Shown here one piece after another: positions 1 through 8,195 of a DNA stretch of 64,000 nt. The position numbers and the translations under genes are program-made. Positions within the stretch are counted from its first letter, which is position 1. Every line of letters begins with the position of its first letter. Origin of the DNA: Pusillimonas sp044464525 (GTDB lineage Bacteria > Pseudomonadota > Gammaproteobacteria > Burkholderiales > Burkholderiaceae_B); the NCBI RefSeq assembly GCF_044464525.1, contig NZ_JBIQLE010000002.1, positions 1 to 64,000 of the forward strand. Reading direction: 5' to 3'. Under the pieces are notes generated by a model. The model ran no database searches, was not told the origin of the DNA, and was given only the letters and a program-made list of their open reading frames with translations.

Positions 1-1122
1 GCAGTAGGTTTGGTCGGTTGGCGCGGCATGGTGGGTTCGGTCCTCATGCAGCGCATGCGCGACGAAAACGATTTCTCTCTTTTTGAACCCGTGTTCTTTT
101 CCACCAGCAACGCCGGTGGCAAGGCCCCCGCTTGGGCCGAGGGCGCGGGCAATCTTCAAGATGCTTTCGATATAGAGGCCTTGAAGAAGCTGCCTGTCAT
201 CGTCACGGCTCAGGGCGGCGACTACACCACGGCCGTATATTCCAAGCTGCGGTCAGCAGGTTGGGACGGCATCTGGATCGATGCGGCAAGCACTTTGCGC
301 ATGTCCGACGACTCCATCATCGTGCTCGACCCGGTCAACCGGCCGGTCATCGATGCGGCCTTGCAACGCGGCGTCAAGAATTTCGTGGGCGGAAACTGCA
401 CGGTCAGCTGCATGCTGATGGGCTTGGCGGGGCTGTTCAACAACGACCTCATCGAGTGGATGAGCAGCATGACCTACCAGGCAGCCTCCGGCGGCGGCGC
501 TCAGCATATGCGCGAGCTGCTCACGCAGTTCGGCCTTATCAACGAAGCGGTTCGCCCTTTGCTCGACGATCCGGCCTCGGCCATTTTAGAAATTGATCGC
601 GGCGTACTGGCCAAGCAACACGATGCCGATCTGCCCCGGGATCACTTTGGCGTGCCCCTAGCCGGCAGTCTTATCCCCTGGATCGACAAAGATCTTGAAA
701 ACGGCGTGTCGCGCGAAGAATGGAAGGCCGAAGCCGAAACCAACAAGATTCTTGGTCGTGGCGAAGCCTTCGGTACGGCGCCCACGCCCATCGACGGTTT
801 GTGTGTCCGTATCGGCGCAATGCGCTGCCACAGCCAGGCATTGACAATCAAGCTCAAGCGCGATGTTCCCCTGGACGAAATCTCGGATCTGCTGCGCGAA
901 GGCTCGAAGTGGGCCAAGGTCGTGCCAAATGAGCGTGAGGCCACCATGCAGCAATTGACGCCGGTGGCGGTAACGGGTACTTTGGACATCCCCGTCGGAC
1001 GCCTGCGCAAGATGTCCATGGGGTCCGAATATCTTAGCGCGTTTACGGTTGGCGACCAGTTGCTGTGGGGAGCCGCAGAGCCTCTGCGACGTATGCTGCG
1101 CATCACTTTGGGCGAACTATAA
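1..1122 (+). CDS. asd: Aspartate-semialdehyde dehydrogenase, 5' end outside window
   Basis: Reduces aspartyl phosphate to aspartate semialdehyde, the branch point to Lys, Met, Thr and diaminopimelate. The first bases already read in frame as A-V-G-L-V-G-W-R-G-M-V-G-S-V, the N-terminal Rossmann strand of the E. coli-type enzyme, so only a few N-terminal codons are missing upstream. Visible family motifs are GGNCTVSCML with the catalytic Cys, the QAASGGGA stretch, GVPLAGSLIPW, and a C-terminal LLWGAAEPLRRML. The stop is followed after 2 nt by the fimV-like start, so the two are probably cotranscribed. The identification is secure; the true start cannot be seen. Confidence 0.96.
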   Translation, partial: AVGLVGWRGMVGSVLMQRMRDENDFSLFEPVFFSTSNAGGKAPAWAEGAGNLQDAFDIEALKKLPVIVTAQGGDYTTAVYSKLRSAGWDGIWIDAASTLRMSDDSIIVLDPVNRPVIDAALQRGVKNFVGGNCTVSCMLMGLAGLFNNDLIEWMSSMTYQAASGGGAQHMRELLTQFGLINEAVRPLLDDPASAILEIDRGVLAKQHDADLPRDHFGVPLAGSLIPWIDKDLENGVSREEWKAEAETNKILGRGEAFGTAPTPIDGLCVRIGAMRCHSQALTIKLKRDVPLDEISDLLREGSKWAKVVPNEREATMQQLTPVAVTGTLDIPVGRLRKMSMGSEYLSAFTVGDQLLWGAAEPLRRMLRITLGEL

Positions 1123-1124
1123 AT

Positions 1125-2900
1125 ATGGAGAAGTCTTGTTGTGCGGCCCCCGGCCTGCCGATAGTCCGGATTACGCCGGTAGCGCTCGCGCTGGCGGCAA
1201 TGCTGGCGATGGGTTCGCCGGCCGACGCAGCAAGCATAGGCCATTCGCGCCTGGTGTCCGCACCAGGCCAGCCACTGCATATAAATGTGCCCATCCGGCA
1301 GCTTAGCGATGCCGAACAGCAGTCGTTGCGCGTGTCAGCCGCTCCGCTTGCCGCTTGGCAGCAAGCGGGCCTGACGCCGCCGGTCGAGCTCTCCAGCCTG
1401 CAAGTCAGCGTGGAAAAAGGCTTCAGCCCTGATTCCAGACTTGTCCAGGTGCGCTCCAACCAGTCTTTCAATGGGGTTGTCGCCGATCTGCTGCTTCAGA
1501 TCACTACAGCGGCGGGCAGCCAGCAGCATCAAGTCAGTCTTCTCACCAGCGCGTCGAGCCCCGTGCCGGCAGTGGCCGGGCAAGCTGATGCCGGCGGCGC
1601 AAGCTTGTCCACTGGCGTTCCTGGGGCGCCCGCTCCGTCCGGTTCCATTCCGGTACGCCGGGGCGATACTCTTTTTGCGCTGGCACTGGCCAACGCCGTC
1701 GACGGCGTCTCGGTCTACCAGATGATGGTGGCCTTGCAAAAGGCCAACCCGCAAGCTTTCATCGACGGAAACATCAATCTGGTCAAGGCCGGCGCCACAC
1801 TGTCCATACCCGATGCCGCTGCATTGAGGGCGGTATCCGATCGTGAGGCCAGACGCATATTCCAGCAGCACGCGCAAGCGTTTGCCGCATATCGTCAGGG
1901 CGTAGCCGGGCAGCGGGGTGAAGCTGTCACAGGCGGCTCCACCCAGAGCGGTACGGTGTCCAGCGCTCCCGCCACGGTCTCCGCCACGCCGGCGGCGGCA
2001 CGCGGAGACCAAGTCGTCTTGTCCAGTGGTGGCGCTGACGACGCCCGGGACGACCAGCGCGATGCCACGCAACGCAATATCGCCGAATCTGAAACTCGTG
2101 TGTCGCAACTCGAGCGTAATGTGCAAAGCCTCAACCAGGCGCTGCAGATGCAGGGCGAAGCCGCAAAAGATGCCGTGCTTGAAGGCGCGGCCGCGGTCAG
2201 CCAGACGCTGTCCGAAGCCGCCACCAGCATTGGCATGGGTTCAGAAGAGCCCGCCGCTGCCGAGGGGGCGTCCGAGTCCGGGCAGGCGGGGGCCGAATCC
2301 TCCGGAGCATCAAGTGCAAACCGGCCCGGCGATTCCACGACAGTGACAGAATCAAGTCAGCGCGATGCCGGCCTTTCCGGGGCGCCGGATCCAAGCGCGC
2401 CCGGCGCTGAGCCGGGTCAGTCCGGCGGCGCGTTATCCAGCGGCACGGGCGCGTCAACAGACGGCGCCGGCGTCGCGTCGCCTGGTCAGAGCGGCCAGGC
2501 TGCTTCAGCCCAACAAGGTTCCAGCCCCGCCGGTTCAGACGGCGGCACGCAAGCCGGAAGCGCTGGCGCCGGCGGCCCTACGGGTATCGCGCAATCGGCG
2601 GGACCAAGCGGCACGGCGCAACCCGGGGCTTCCCCAGCGGCGGAAGAATCCACCCTTTCCAGTTCCAGCAAGGCAGAGCAACCGGTGTCCTGGCTACAGC
2701 AAAATCTATTGGGCGTCATTACGGCAATTTTGGCGCTGGTCGTACTTATCATCGCCTGGGTGTTGCGTCGCGCCAGCGCTTCGCGCGGCGGCGAAGGGCA
2801 GGGCGTGGTTACCGAGGCCATGGTGCAAGAACGCCTGGAAAAGATCGACCTCGACTTGTCCAGCTCGCCCAATGACGGGCGGCCACCGCATTCCGGCTAG
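1125..2900 (+). CDS. fimV: FimV-like LysM-domain inner membrane protein
   Basis: Large acidic Ala/Gly/Ser-rich protein of the FimV/HubP polar-organiser family; family members bind peptidoglycan and help place type IV pili and chemotaxis systems at the pole. It shows a signal peptide with an ADA-AS cleavage region near residue 35, a FimV N-terminal domain, a LysM domain at about 172-228 (PVRRGDTLFALALAN), a short coiled coil near 310-350, a low-complexity region, and one membrane span at about 525-548. At 591 residues it is short: after the span only about 40 residues follow, so the long cytoplasmic TPR part of Pseudomonas FimV is absent. The ATG at 1125 was chosen because an upstream in-frame start would lie inside asd. 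Confidence 0.8.
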   Translation: MEKSCCAAPGLPIVRITPVALALAAMLAMGSPADAASIGHSRLVSAPGQPLHINVPIRQLSDAEQQSLRVSAAPLAAWQQAGLTPPVELSSLQVSVEKGFSPDSRLVQVRSNQSFNGVVADLLLQITTAAGSQQHQVSLLTSASSPVPAVAGQADAGGASLSTGVPGAPAPSGSIPVRRGDTLFALALANAVDGVSVYQMMVALQKANPQAFIDGNINLVKAGATLSIPDAAALRAVSDREARRIFQQHAQAFAAYRQGVAGQRGEAVTGGSTQSGTVSSAPATVSATPAAARGDQVVLSSGGADDARDDQRDATQRNIAESETRVSQLERNVQSLNQALQMQGEAAKDAVLEGAAAVSQTLSEAATSIGMGSEEPAAAEGASESGQAGAESSGASSANRPGDSTTVTESSQRDAGLSGAPDPSAPGAEPGQSGGALSSGTGASTDGAGVASPGQSGQAASAQQGSSPAGSDGGTQAGSAGAGGPTGIAQSAGPSGTAQPGASPAAEESTLSSSSKAEQPVSWLQQNLLGVITAILALVVLIIAWVLRRASASRGGEGQGVVTEAMVQERLEKIDLDLSSSPNDGRPPHSG

Positions 2901-2906
2901 GCAATC

Positions 2907-3731
2907 ATGCCACGGGTGGCATTGGGGCTGGCCTACGACGGCCAGCCTTGGCAAGGATGGCAGACCCAGCCCAGCCGTTTAACCGTACAAGACACGCTCG
3001 AGTCGGCGCTTGCCGGGTTCTTGAACCAGCCCGCGTCCACCATATGTGCAGGCCGAACCGACACCGGGGTGCACGCGCTCGGGCAGGTGGTGCACCTCGA
3101 TACCGATGTGCAGAGGCAAGCCGAGTCTTGGGTCAGGGGCTTGAACGCCATGCTGCCAAGCAGCGTGGCGGTGCAATGGGCCTGCCAGGTTGATGACGAT
3201 TTCCATGCGCGGTTCTCTGCCGTGTCTCGTACTTATATATATCTTGTCCGCCAGGCCCGTGTGCGTTCGCCCTTGACGCATGGGCGAACCGGGTGGGTAT
3301 ACAGGCCGCTGTATCTTGAACCCATGCGTCGGGCCGCCGCCCGACTGGTTGGCGAACATGATTTCAGTGCGTTCAGGTCGTCGCAGTGTCAGGCGGCAAG
3401 CCCGGTGCGTACTTTGCATAGCCTTGAAGTCAGTCAGCAGGCCGATTGTTTCGTCTTCGCCTTCAAGGCCAATGCGTTCTTGCACCACATGGTACGTAAC
3501 CTGATGGGCGCCTTGCTTTATATAGGGCAAGGCAGGCACGAGCCGGACTGGATAGATAGCTTGCTTGCCCAGCGCGACCGCCGACTTTCGGCGCCCACAT
3601 TTTCGCCGGCGGGATTGTATCTGGCAGGGGTGGAGTACCCATTGCAATTCGGATTACCCTCGGCTGATTTGAACGAGCTTATGGCTACGCACTTTTTGCC
3701 GGTACCACCATCCGGCATTGGCCCACCGTAG
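2907..3731 (+). CDS. truA: tRNA pseudouridine(38-40) synthase TruA
   Basis: Converts uridines 38-40 of the tRNA anticodon arm to pseudouridine. The catalytic aspartate is Asp52 in AGRTDTGVHA, the start reads PRVALGLAYDGQPWQGWQ, and HHMVRNLMGAL is the usual C-terminal signature. The length of 274 aa is normal. It follows the fimV-like stop by 6 nt, so it probably belongs to the same transcript. Confident assignment. Confidence 0.96.
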   Translation: MPRVALGLAYDGQPWQGWQTQPSRLTVQDTLESALAGFLNQPASTICAGRTDTGVHALGQVVHLDTDVQRQAESWVRGLNAMLPSSVAVQWACQVDDDFHARFSAVSRTYIYLVRQARVRSPLTHGRTGWVYRPLYLEPMRRAAARLVGEHDFSAFRSSQCQAASPVRTLHSLEVSQQADCFVFAFKANAFLHHMVRNLMGALLYIGQGRHEPDWIDSLLAQRDRRLSAPTFSPAGLYLAGVEYPLQFGLPSADLNELMATHFLPVPPSGIGPP

Positions 3732-3809
3732 TGCGGTTGTGCAGGCGGCGGGCTCAGAAGGCTAAAATGCCTGCTCGACCTCATTTTTTATCGTAAAGGT
3801 TTTTGTTGC

Positions 3810-4463
3810 ATGCTACGAACCCGTGTCAAAATCTGCGGCATTACGCGTATTTCAGATGTCCACGCGGCCTGCGAGGCCGGTGCTGACGCGATCGGATTCG
3901 TGTTCTATTCCAAGAGTTCCAGATTGGTTACCATCGAGCAGGCTCGCACCCTGCGCCAGGCGACGCCGGCGTTTGTCAGTGTGGCCGTCTTGTTCGTCAA
4001 TGCGCCCGAAGCCCTGGTGCATCAGGTGCTGGATGAGGTTCGGCCCGACATCCTGCAGTTTCATGGCGATGAAACAGCGCAGTATTGCACTGCATTTGGC
4101 CATCCCTACATGAAGGCCTTTCGGGTGGGCGGCCCCGGACTTGAAGATTCCAACTCTGTGCTTCAAGCCTGCCGCCGGCATCCGCAAGCGGCGGCATGGC
4201 TGTTCGACAGCTACAGCCCCGGCTATGGCGGAAGCGGGCTGACATTCGACATTGGTTTGCTTGATGAGGTGCGTGGCGCGAAAGACAGCCGACCGCTGGT
4301 GCTTGCCGGAGGGCTAAGGCCCGACAATGTCGCAGATGCAATTCAAACCGTACGTCCTTTTGCGCTTGACGTTTCCAGCGGCGTGGAAGAATCCGGCGGC
4401 GTTAAATCGGCCGACAAAATCGCTGCCTTCATGAGGACCGTTTACCGCACCTCGTTTTCCTGA
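3810..4463 (+). CDS. trpF: Phosphoribosylanthranilate isomerase
   Basis: Third step of tryptophan synthesis from chorismate: Amadori rearrangement of phosphoribosylanthranilate to CdRP in a TIM barrel. The KICGIT motif carries the catalytic Cys9; the general-acid Asp is in the LFDSYSPGYGGSG segment; the phosphate-binding LAGGLRPDNV motif is near the C-terminus. The length of 217 aa is typical. In related genomes trpB, trpA and accD often follow; here the next gene is a convergent nucleotidase, so the trp block ends at trpF in this strain. Confidence 0.96.
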   Translation: MLRTRVKICGITRISDVHAACEAGADAIGFVFYSKSSRLVTIEQARTLRQATPAFVSVAVLFVNAPEALVHQVLDEVRPDILQFHGDETAQYCTAFGHPYMKAFRVGGPGLEDSNSVLQACRRHPQAAAWLFDSYSPGYGGSGLTFDIGLLDEVRGAKDSRPLVLAGGLRPDNVADAIQTVRPFALDVSSGVEESGGVKSADKIAAFMRTVYRTSFS

Positions 4464-4495
4464 GCGGGTAAGTGCGTCTTTGCCCAGCTGGTTCA

Positions 4496-6466
4496 TCAGG
4501 GCCCGTCAATGATTTTCTGCGTGCTGTAGCGGCTCGCAGGCAAGGGTTGCAGAAAACCGCCAGGGCCCGCAATGGCGCGAACATAATCCAGGAAGAGCGC
4601 GGTGGCGTCCAGTCCGACGTCGACACGCTGATCTTCGTCCAGCTGTGCGAACGGCGTGTAGTGATCTTTACCGTCGGCGATGAAGTCGATGGTCGCCACC
4701 GAATAAACTCGGTCCGGATCGAATTGCACATGCCCATTGCCGGCGTCTAGAGTTTCCAGCCGTGTCAGGCGGTTATTCTGCGGGCTTGCGGCATCCAATT
4801 GCCAGCGCATGCCCGCCGCATAGGGAAACGCACCGGTACTGCGACCTGGGCCCAGGGCAGCCTCTATGGCGCTTTCCAGCGCCGCTTTCAACACGGACCC
4901 GGGCACTTTCAATTGCACAAGAGTGTTCTTGAACGGCAGTAGCGTGTGGATGTCCTTAACAGTAAGCGGGCCGGGCCGAAGGTCGATTCGCACGCCACCG
5001 GCATTGATCAAAGCCACATCGGCATCGAAATACTGCCGCGCCTGTTCAAGAAAGGCCTGGGCGACCAGTTGCTGTACATCGCCGCCATGCCGAGCGAGCC
5101 GGTCGTTGCCGCTACAGTCTGTGCCCTGACTCGAGGCGCTATTTCTGCCGGCCGCACCCGGAACACGCCGCGCGCACAAGGTATGGGCAACCTGGGCAAC
5201 CACGGTTGAACCGAACTCGGATTTTTGTGCCTGATACGGAGCAAGAGCAGCTGTGGCATCTGCGTCGGGTGGTGTGATGCGTAATGCGTTCGAGCGTGCC
5301 ACGTCGGCCATCACCGTGTGGATTTCAGCCGGGCTCAGAGGGGCGACCCCATTTTTAGCCCTGCGAAAATCGTCACCTATCAAAAGATGGGGCCGTCCTT
5401 CACACGACAGCAGGCGGCCCTTGTCGTCAAGGCGCAGCCTCAGCTCGCCCACGACATAGGCGTAATGGCCTGCCTGGGCCACGCAGACCGGGTTGCCGTC
5501 TAGGTCGGTGGCATGCGTTGGATAAGGGCCTATTGGAGCCAACCCATAATCCTGCAAGCTGGCGGGGCCCAGCAAGGTATGGGAGTCTCCGCCAATGATG
5601 GCGTCTACCCCTCGCAGGCGGCCGGCCAGCGCCAGGTCGTTCCGGTAACCGTAATGCGTTTGCAACACAATGATGTCAACGCCCTGGTTGGCCAAGGCAT
5701 CGATCTGTGCCTGAGCGCTGGCGGCTTCATCCAGAAAATTCGTTCCCGGATCGGGACGCGAGGCGTTTTTAGTCTTGTCGGCCACCGTGATGCCCACCAA
5801 GCCGATGCGGCGACCGTCACGTTCAATTATTGCTGAAGGCTGTACGTAGCCGGGCGCCTTGCTCGGGTGCAGGGCGGAATCGGCGCCAAAACGGACATTG
5901 GCGCTAAGGACATGAGTTCGGCATTCGCCGCCGTGCAGTCGATCGATGAAATCCTTTAGCGCCGCATCGCCATGATCAAACTCGTGGTTGCCCAGCGTAA
6001 AGGTGTCAAAGCAGACCGTATTCATCAGATCGGCATCGGCCTGCCCCTTGGTCAAGGAATAATAAAGGTCGCCCGTGATGGCGTCGCCCGCATGCACCTT
6101 GATGACCGATCCCGTAGCCCGCGCCTCGAGCGTCTTCATGGCCGAAACAACTCGGGGAAAACCACCGGCGGCGACGAGCACCCGTTCCCGTTTCGCGCCG
6201 CCGGCATCCAGCATAAGAGGCACAGTCGTTTCATCCAGATGGGAATGATGGTCGTTGATGTGCAGCAATGTCAGCTCGTACTCGTCTTTGGCAACTTCAT
6301 GCACGCTCTGCCGCATGTGAAGCTGTGGAGTCGAGCAGGCAGCCAGAGCGAAAAGCGTTGCGAAGCCCGCTGCACCGGAAAGACGAACGAAGAGTTGTTT
6401 AAAACCCGGATATTGGTGACAAGTGGAAGACATGGCGAGCGAGTGATTGTCGAGGCGTGACGACAT
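4496..6466 (-). CDS. UshA-type 5'-nucleotidase / metallophosphatase lipoprotein
   Basis: Predicted exported nucleotidase or cyclic phosphodiesterase of the bifunctional calcineurin-fold UshA/CpdB family. The N-terminus has a hydrophobic segment ending in LFALAACS, a lipobox with Cys44. The metallophosphatase domain follows: LLHINDHHSHLDET (Asp72, His74), HAGDAITGDL, LGNHEFDHG and a later GGDSHT. The C-terminal 5'-nucleotidase domain has NAGGVRIDLRPG and YSVATIDFIADGKDHY, substrate-binding features of the family. The length of 656 aa fits. The start is uncertain: ATG 6466 and ATG 6433 both precede the signal sequence and neither has a strong ribosome site. Convergent with trpF. The substrate cannot be told from sequence. 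Confidence 0.85.
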   Translation of the reverse strand: MSSRLDNHSLAMSSTCHQYPGFKQLFVRLSGAAGFATLFALAACSTPQLHMRQSVHEVAKDEYELTLLHINDHHSHLDETTVPLMLDAGGAKRERVLVAAGGFPRVVSAMKTLEARATGSVIKVHAGDAITGDLYYSLTKGQADADLMNTVCFDTFTLGNHEFDHGDAALKDFIDRLHGGECRTHVLSANVRFGADSALHPSKAPGYVQPSAIIERDGRRIGLVGITVADKTKNASRPDPGTNFLDEAASAQAQIDALANQGVDIIVLQTHYGYRNDLALAGRLRGVDAIIGGDSHTLLGPASLQDYGLAPIGPYPTHATDLDGNPVCVAQAGHYAYVVGELRLRLDDKGRLLSCEGRPHLLIGDDFRRAKNGVAPLSPAEIHTVMADVARSNALRITPPDADATAALAPYQAQKSEFGSTVVAQVAHTLCARRVPGAAGRNSASSQGTDCSGNDRLARHGGDVQQLVAQAFLEQARQYFDADVALINAGGVRIDLRPGPLTVKDIHTLLPFKNTLVQLKVPGSVLKAALESAIEAALGPGRSTGAFPYAAGMRWQLDAASPQNNRLTRLETLDAGNGHVQFDPDRVYSVATIDFIADGKDHYTPFAQLDEDQRVDVGLDATALFLDYVRAIAGPGGFLQPLPASRYSTQKIIDGP

Positions 6467-6576
6467 CCTGACGTATCAGGCCATCTCCGTCAAATAGTCA
6501 GACGCCAAGGGTATTTGATACCCTCGCTGCCTGGGCAAAATCGATGCTGTAATGCAATATTCTTCGGCGGCAGGCG

Positions 6577-6668
6577 AAGCGCAGGCCGTAATGTCAAGGC
6601 TAAATAGAAATGTCCGCACCCCCATACCGGACATTCCCATGTTGCACCCACAAAGCGCAGGCCGTAAT
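6577..6668. repeat. 16-bp direct repeat upstream of tRNA-Val
   Basis: AAGCGCAGGCCGTAAT occurs at 6577-6592 and again, exactly, at 6653-6668. The second copy ends on the first base of the tRNA promoter -35 element. The rest of the 242-nt gap between the nucleotidase and the tRNA shows no convincing gene. The function is unknown; it may be a small duplication. Confidence 0.5.
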
Positions 6669-6696
6669 TGCAAAGCACCAGAAAATACGCTATAGT
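6668..6696 (+). promoter_or_regulatory. Sigma-70 promoter of tRNA-Val
   Basis: TTGCAA (6668-6673), a 17-nt spacer, then TATAGT (6691-6696). This places the transcript start near 6703, a few bases before the mature tRNA. Confidence 0.7.
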
Positions 6697-6708
6697 TTCG
6701 TTCTTTAC

Positions 6709-6785
6709 AGGCGGTTAGCTCAGTTGGTTAGAGCGCTACGTTGACATCGTAGAGGTCGCTGGTTCGAATCCAGTACTGCCTACCA
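6709..6785 (+). tRNA. tRNA-Val (anticodon GAC)
   Basis: A 77-nt cloverleaf. The acceptor AGGCGGU pairs with ACUGCCU (one G-U), the D-arm contains GCUCAGUUGGUUAGAGC, the anticodon stem is CUACG/CGUAG around loop UUGACAU, and the T-arm is CUGG-UUCGAAU-CCAG. CCA is encoded (end ACCA). Anticodon GAC reads valine codons GUC/GUU. Confidence 0.97.
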
Positions 6786-6822
6786 GTTTCAGTATCCGGC
6801 AATGCCCAACGTTGCCCAGATT

Positions 6823-6853
6823 GGCCGCCTTCCATAGGAAGCGCGGCCTTTTT
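6823..6853 (+). terminator. Intrinsic terminator after tRNA-Val
   Basis: GGCCGC (6823-6828) pairs with GCGGCC (6843-6848), and TTCC/GGAA pairs inside around an ATA loop with a small internal bulge. TTTTTG follows directly. Confidence 0.75.
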
Positions 6854-6965
6854 GTTTACTGCCGTTGCCCAGGTTTAACCAGCGTCACCCAGAGAAAATG
6901 GGGGTGCACTTGGGGGTATGCTCCAATAGTTTGGGGGTATGGGCTCTGGGGCATGGCTGGGACAG
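6854..6965 (+). mobile_element. Remnant leader of a tRNA-targeting integrase; integrase gene missing
   Basis: Just past the tRNA terminator is a CCCAG-containing stretch (6870-6895), then repeats of TTGGGGGTATG at 6910-6920 and 6931-6941 (21 bp apart), with a degenerate copy near 6899. Such GGGGGTA repeats between a tRNA 3' end and the start of a P4-type tyrosine integrase are common in proteobacterial genomic islands; that link is from general knowledge. Here the expected integrase start is replaced by the 3' end of prpF. I read it as a scar of an island that lost its integrase. No second copy of the tRNA 3' end was noticed elsewhere in the window. Confidence 0.5.
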
Positions 6966-8183
6966 TCACGCCGCTGACAGGTGCGCGCTGTCGACAGGCG
7001 CATCTTCTGGGGCTGGAACGCGCACCCAGCCTTCCATTAGGATGCGGGCGCTACGGCTCATGACTGCCTTGGTAACCGACCATCGGCCGTCTTGCAGGCG
7101 CACTTGCGCCCCGACGCGCAGGGTTCCGGAAGGGTGGCCGAACCGTACGGATTCAAGTTGTCCGCCGCCCGCGGCCTGATTTACAAGGGTGCCGGAGATC
7201 GCGGCCGCAGTGCCGATTGCGACGGCCGCCGTTCCCATCATGGCATGGTGCAGCTTGCCCATCGACAGGGCTCTTGCCAGAAGGTCGATGTCTGTCGTTG
7301 TTACCGCCTTGCCGCTTGATGCGGTGTAATTGGCGGGCGGGGAGACGAAAGCGATCTTTGGAGTGTGCTGGCGTTGCGCAGCCTGGTCCAGCTTACTAAT
7401 CAGGCCCATTCGCAGTGCACCGTGCGAGCGCAGGGTTTCGAACATCTTCAGGGCTTTGGGGTCGTTATTGATATCGTCCTGAAGCTCGGCGCCTGTGTAG
7501 CCAAGCGCCGAAGCTTCGAGAAAAATAGTGGGTATTCCGGCGTTGATCAGGGTTGCCTTGAAGCGGCCCACGCCTGGAACATTCAACTCGTCCACCACAT
7601 TGCCGGTCGGAAGCAGGGCTCCGGCGTCGTCATCCGCCGCCGGGTCCATGAATTCGAGCTGAATTTCAGCCGCCGGGAAGGTGACACCGTCCAGCTCGAA
7701 GTCGCCGGTTTCTTGTACGTTGCCGCCGCTCATGGGTACGTGCGCGACGATGGTCTTGGCGATGTTGGCCTGCCAGATGCGCACGGTGGCAATGCCGTCG
7801 GTGGGTGGCGTGGCGTTGATCAGGCCCATGGCGATGGCGCAAGGCCCCACCGCCGCGGACAGGTTGCCGCAGTTGCCGCTCCAGTCGATGAAGGGCTGAT
7901 CGATGGAGACCTGGCCGAACAAGTAGTCGACATCATGGCTCGGCCGCTTGCTGCGCGACAGGATCACCACCTTGCTGGTGCTGGAGGTGGCGCCGCCCAT
8001 GCCATCGGTATGCTTGCCGTAGGGGTCGGGACTGCCGATGACGCGCATGAGCAGGGCGTCGCGCGTCGGGCCGGCCACCTGCGCGGCGGCAGGCAGATCG
8101 TCCAGGCGGAAGAACACGCCCTTGCTCGTGCCGCCCCGCATGTAGGTGGCGGGAATCTTCACCTGGGGTGGGAAAGTCTTCAT
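6966..8183 (-). CDS. prpF: 2-methylaconitate isomerase PrpF
   Basis: Partner of AcnD in the methylcitrate cycle; PrpF interconverts cis/trans isomers of 2-methylaconitate so the Fe-S dehydratase product can be used. It has the PrpF double hot-dog-like fold signatures: PATYMRGGTSKGVFF at the N-terminus, DGMGGATSSTSKV, DWSGNCGNLSAAVGP, and a C-terminal GHPSGTLRVGA. The length of 405 aa is normal. Its start is 12 nt after the acnD stop, so it is the last gene of prpB-prpC-acnD-prpF. Its 3' end abuts the integrase-leader remnant. Confidence 0.93.
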   Translation of the reverse strand: MKTFPPQVKIPATYMRGGTSKGVFFRLDDLPAAAQVAGPTRDALLMRVIGSPDPYGKHTDGMGGATSSTSKVVILSRSKRPSHDVDYLFGQVSIDQPFIDWSGNCGNLSAAVGPCAIAMGLINATPPTDGIATVRIWQANIAKTIVAHVPMSGGNVQETGDFELDGVTFPAAEIQLEFMDPAADDDAGALLPTGNVVDELNVPGVGRFKATLINAGIPTIFLEASALGYTGAELQDDINNDPKALKMFETLRSHGALRMGLISKLDQAAQRQHTPKIAFVSPPANYTASSGKAVTTTDIDLLARALSMGKLHHAMMGTAAVAIGTAAAISGTLVNQAAGGGQLESVRFGHPSGTLRVGAQVRLQDGRWSVTKAVMSRSARILMEGWVRVPAPEDAPVDSAHLSAA

Positions 8184-8195
8184 GTTTTCTTCCTT

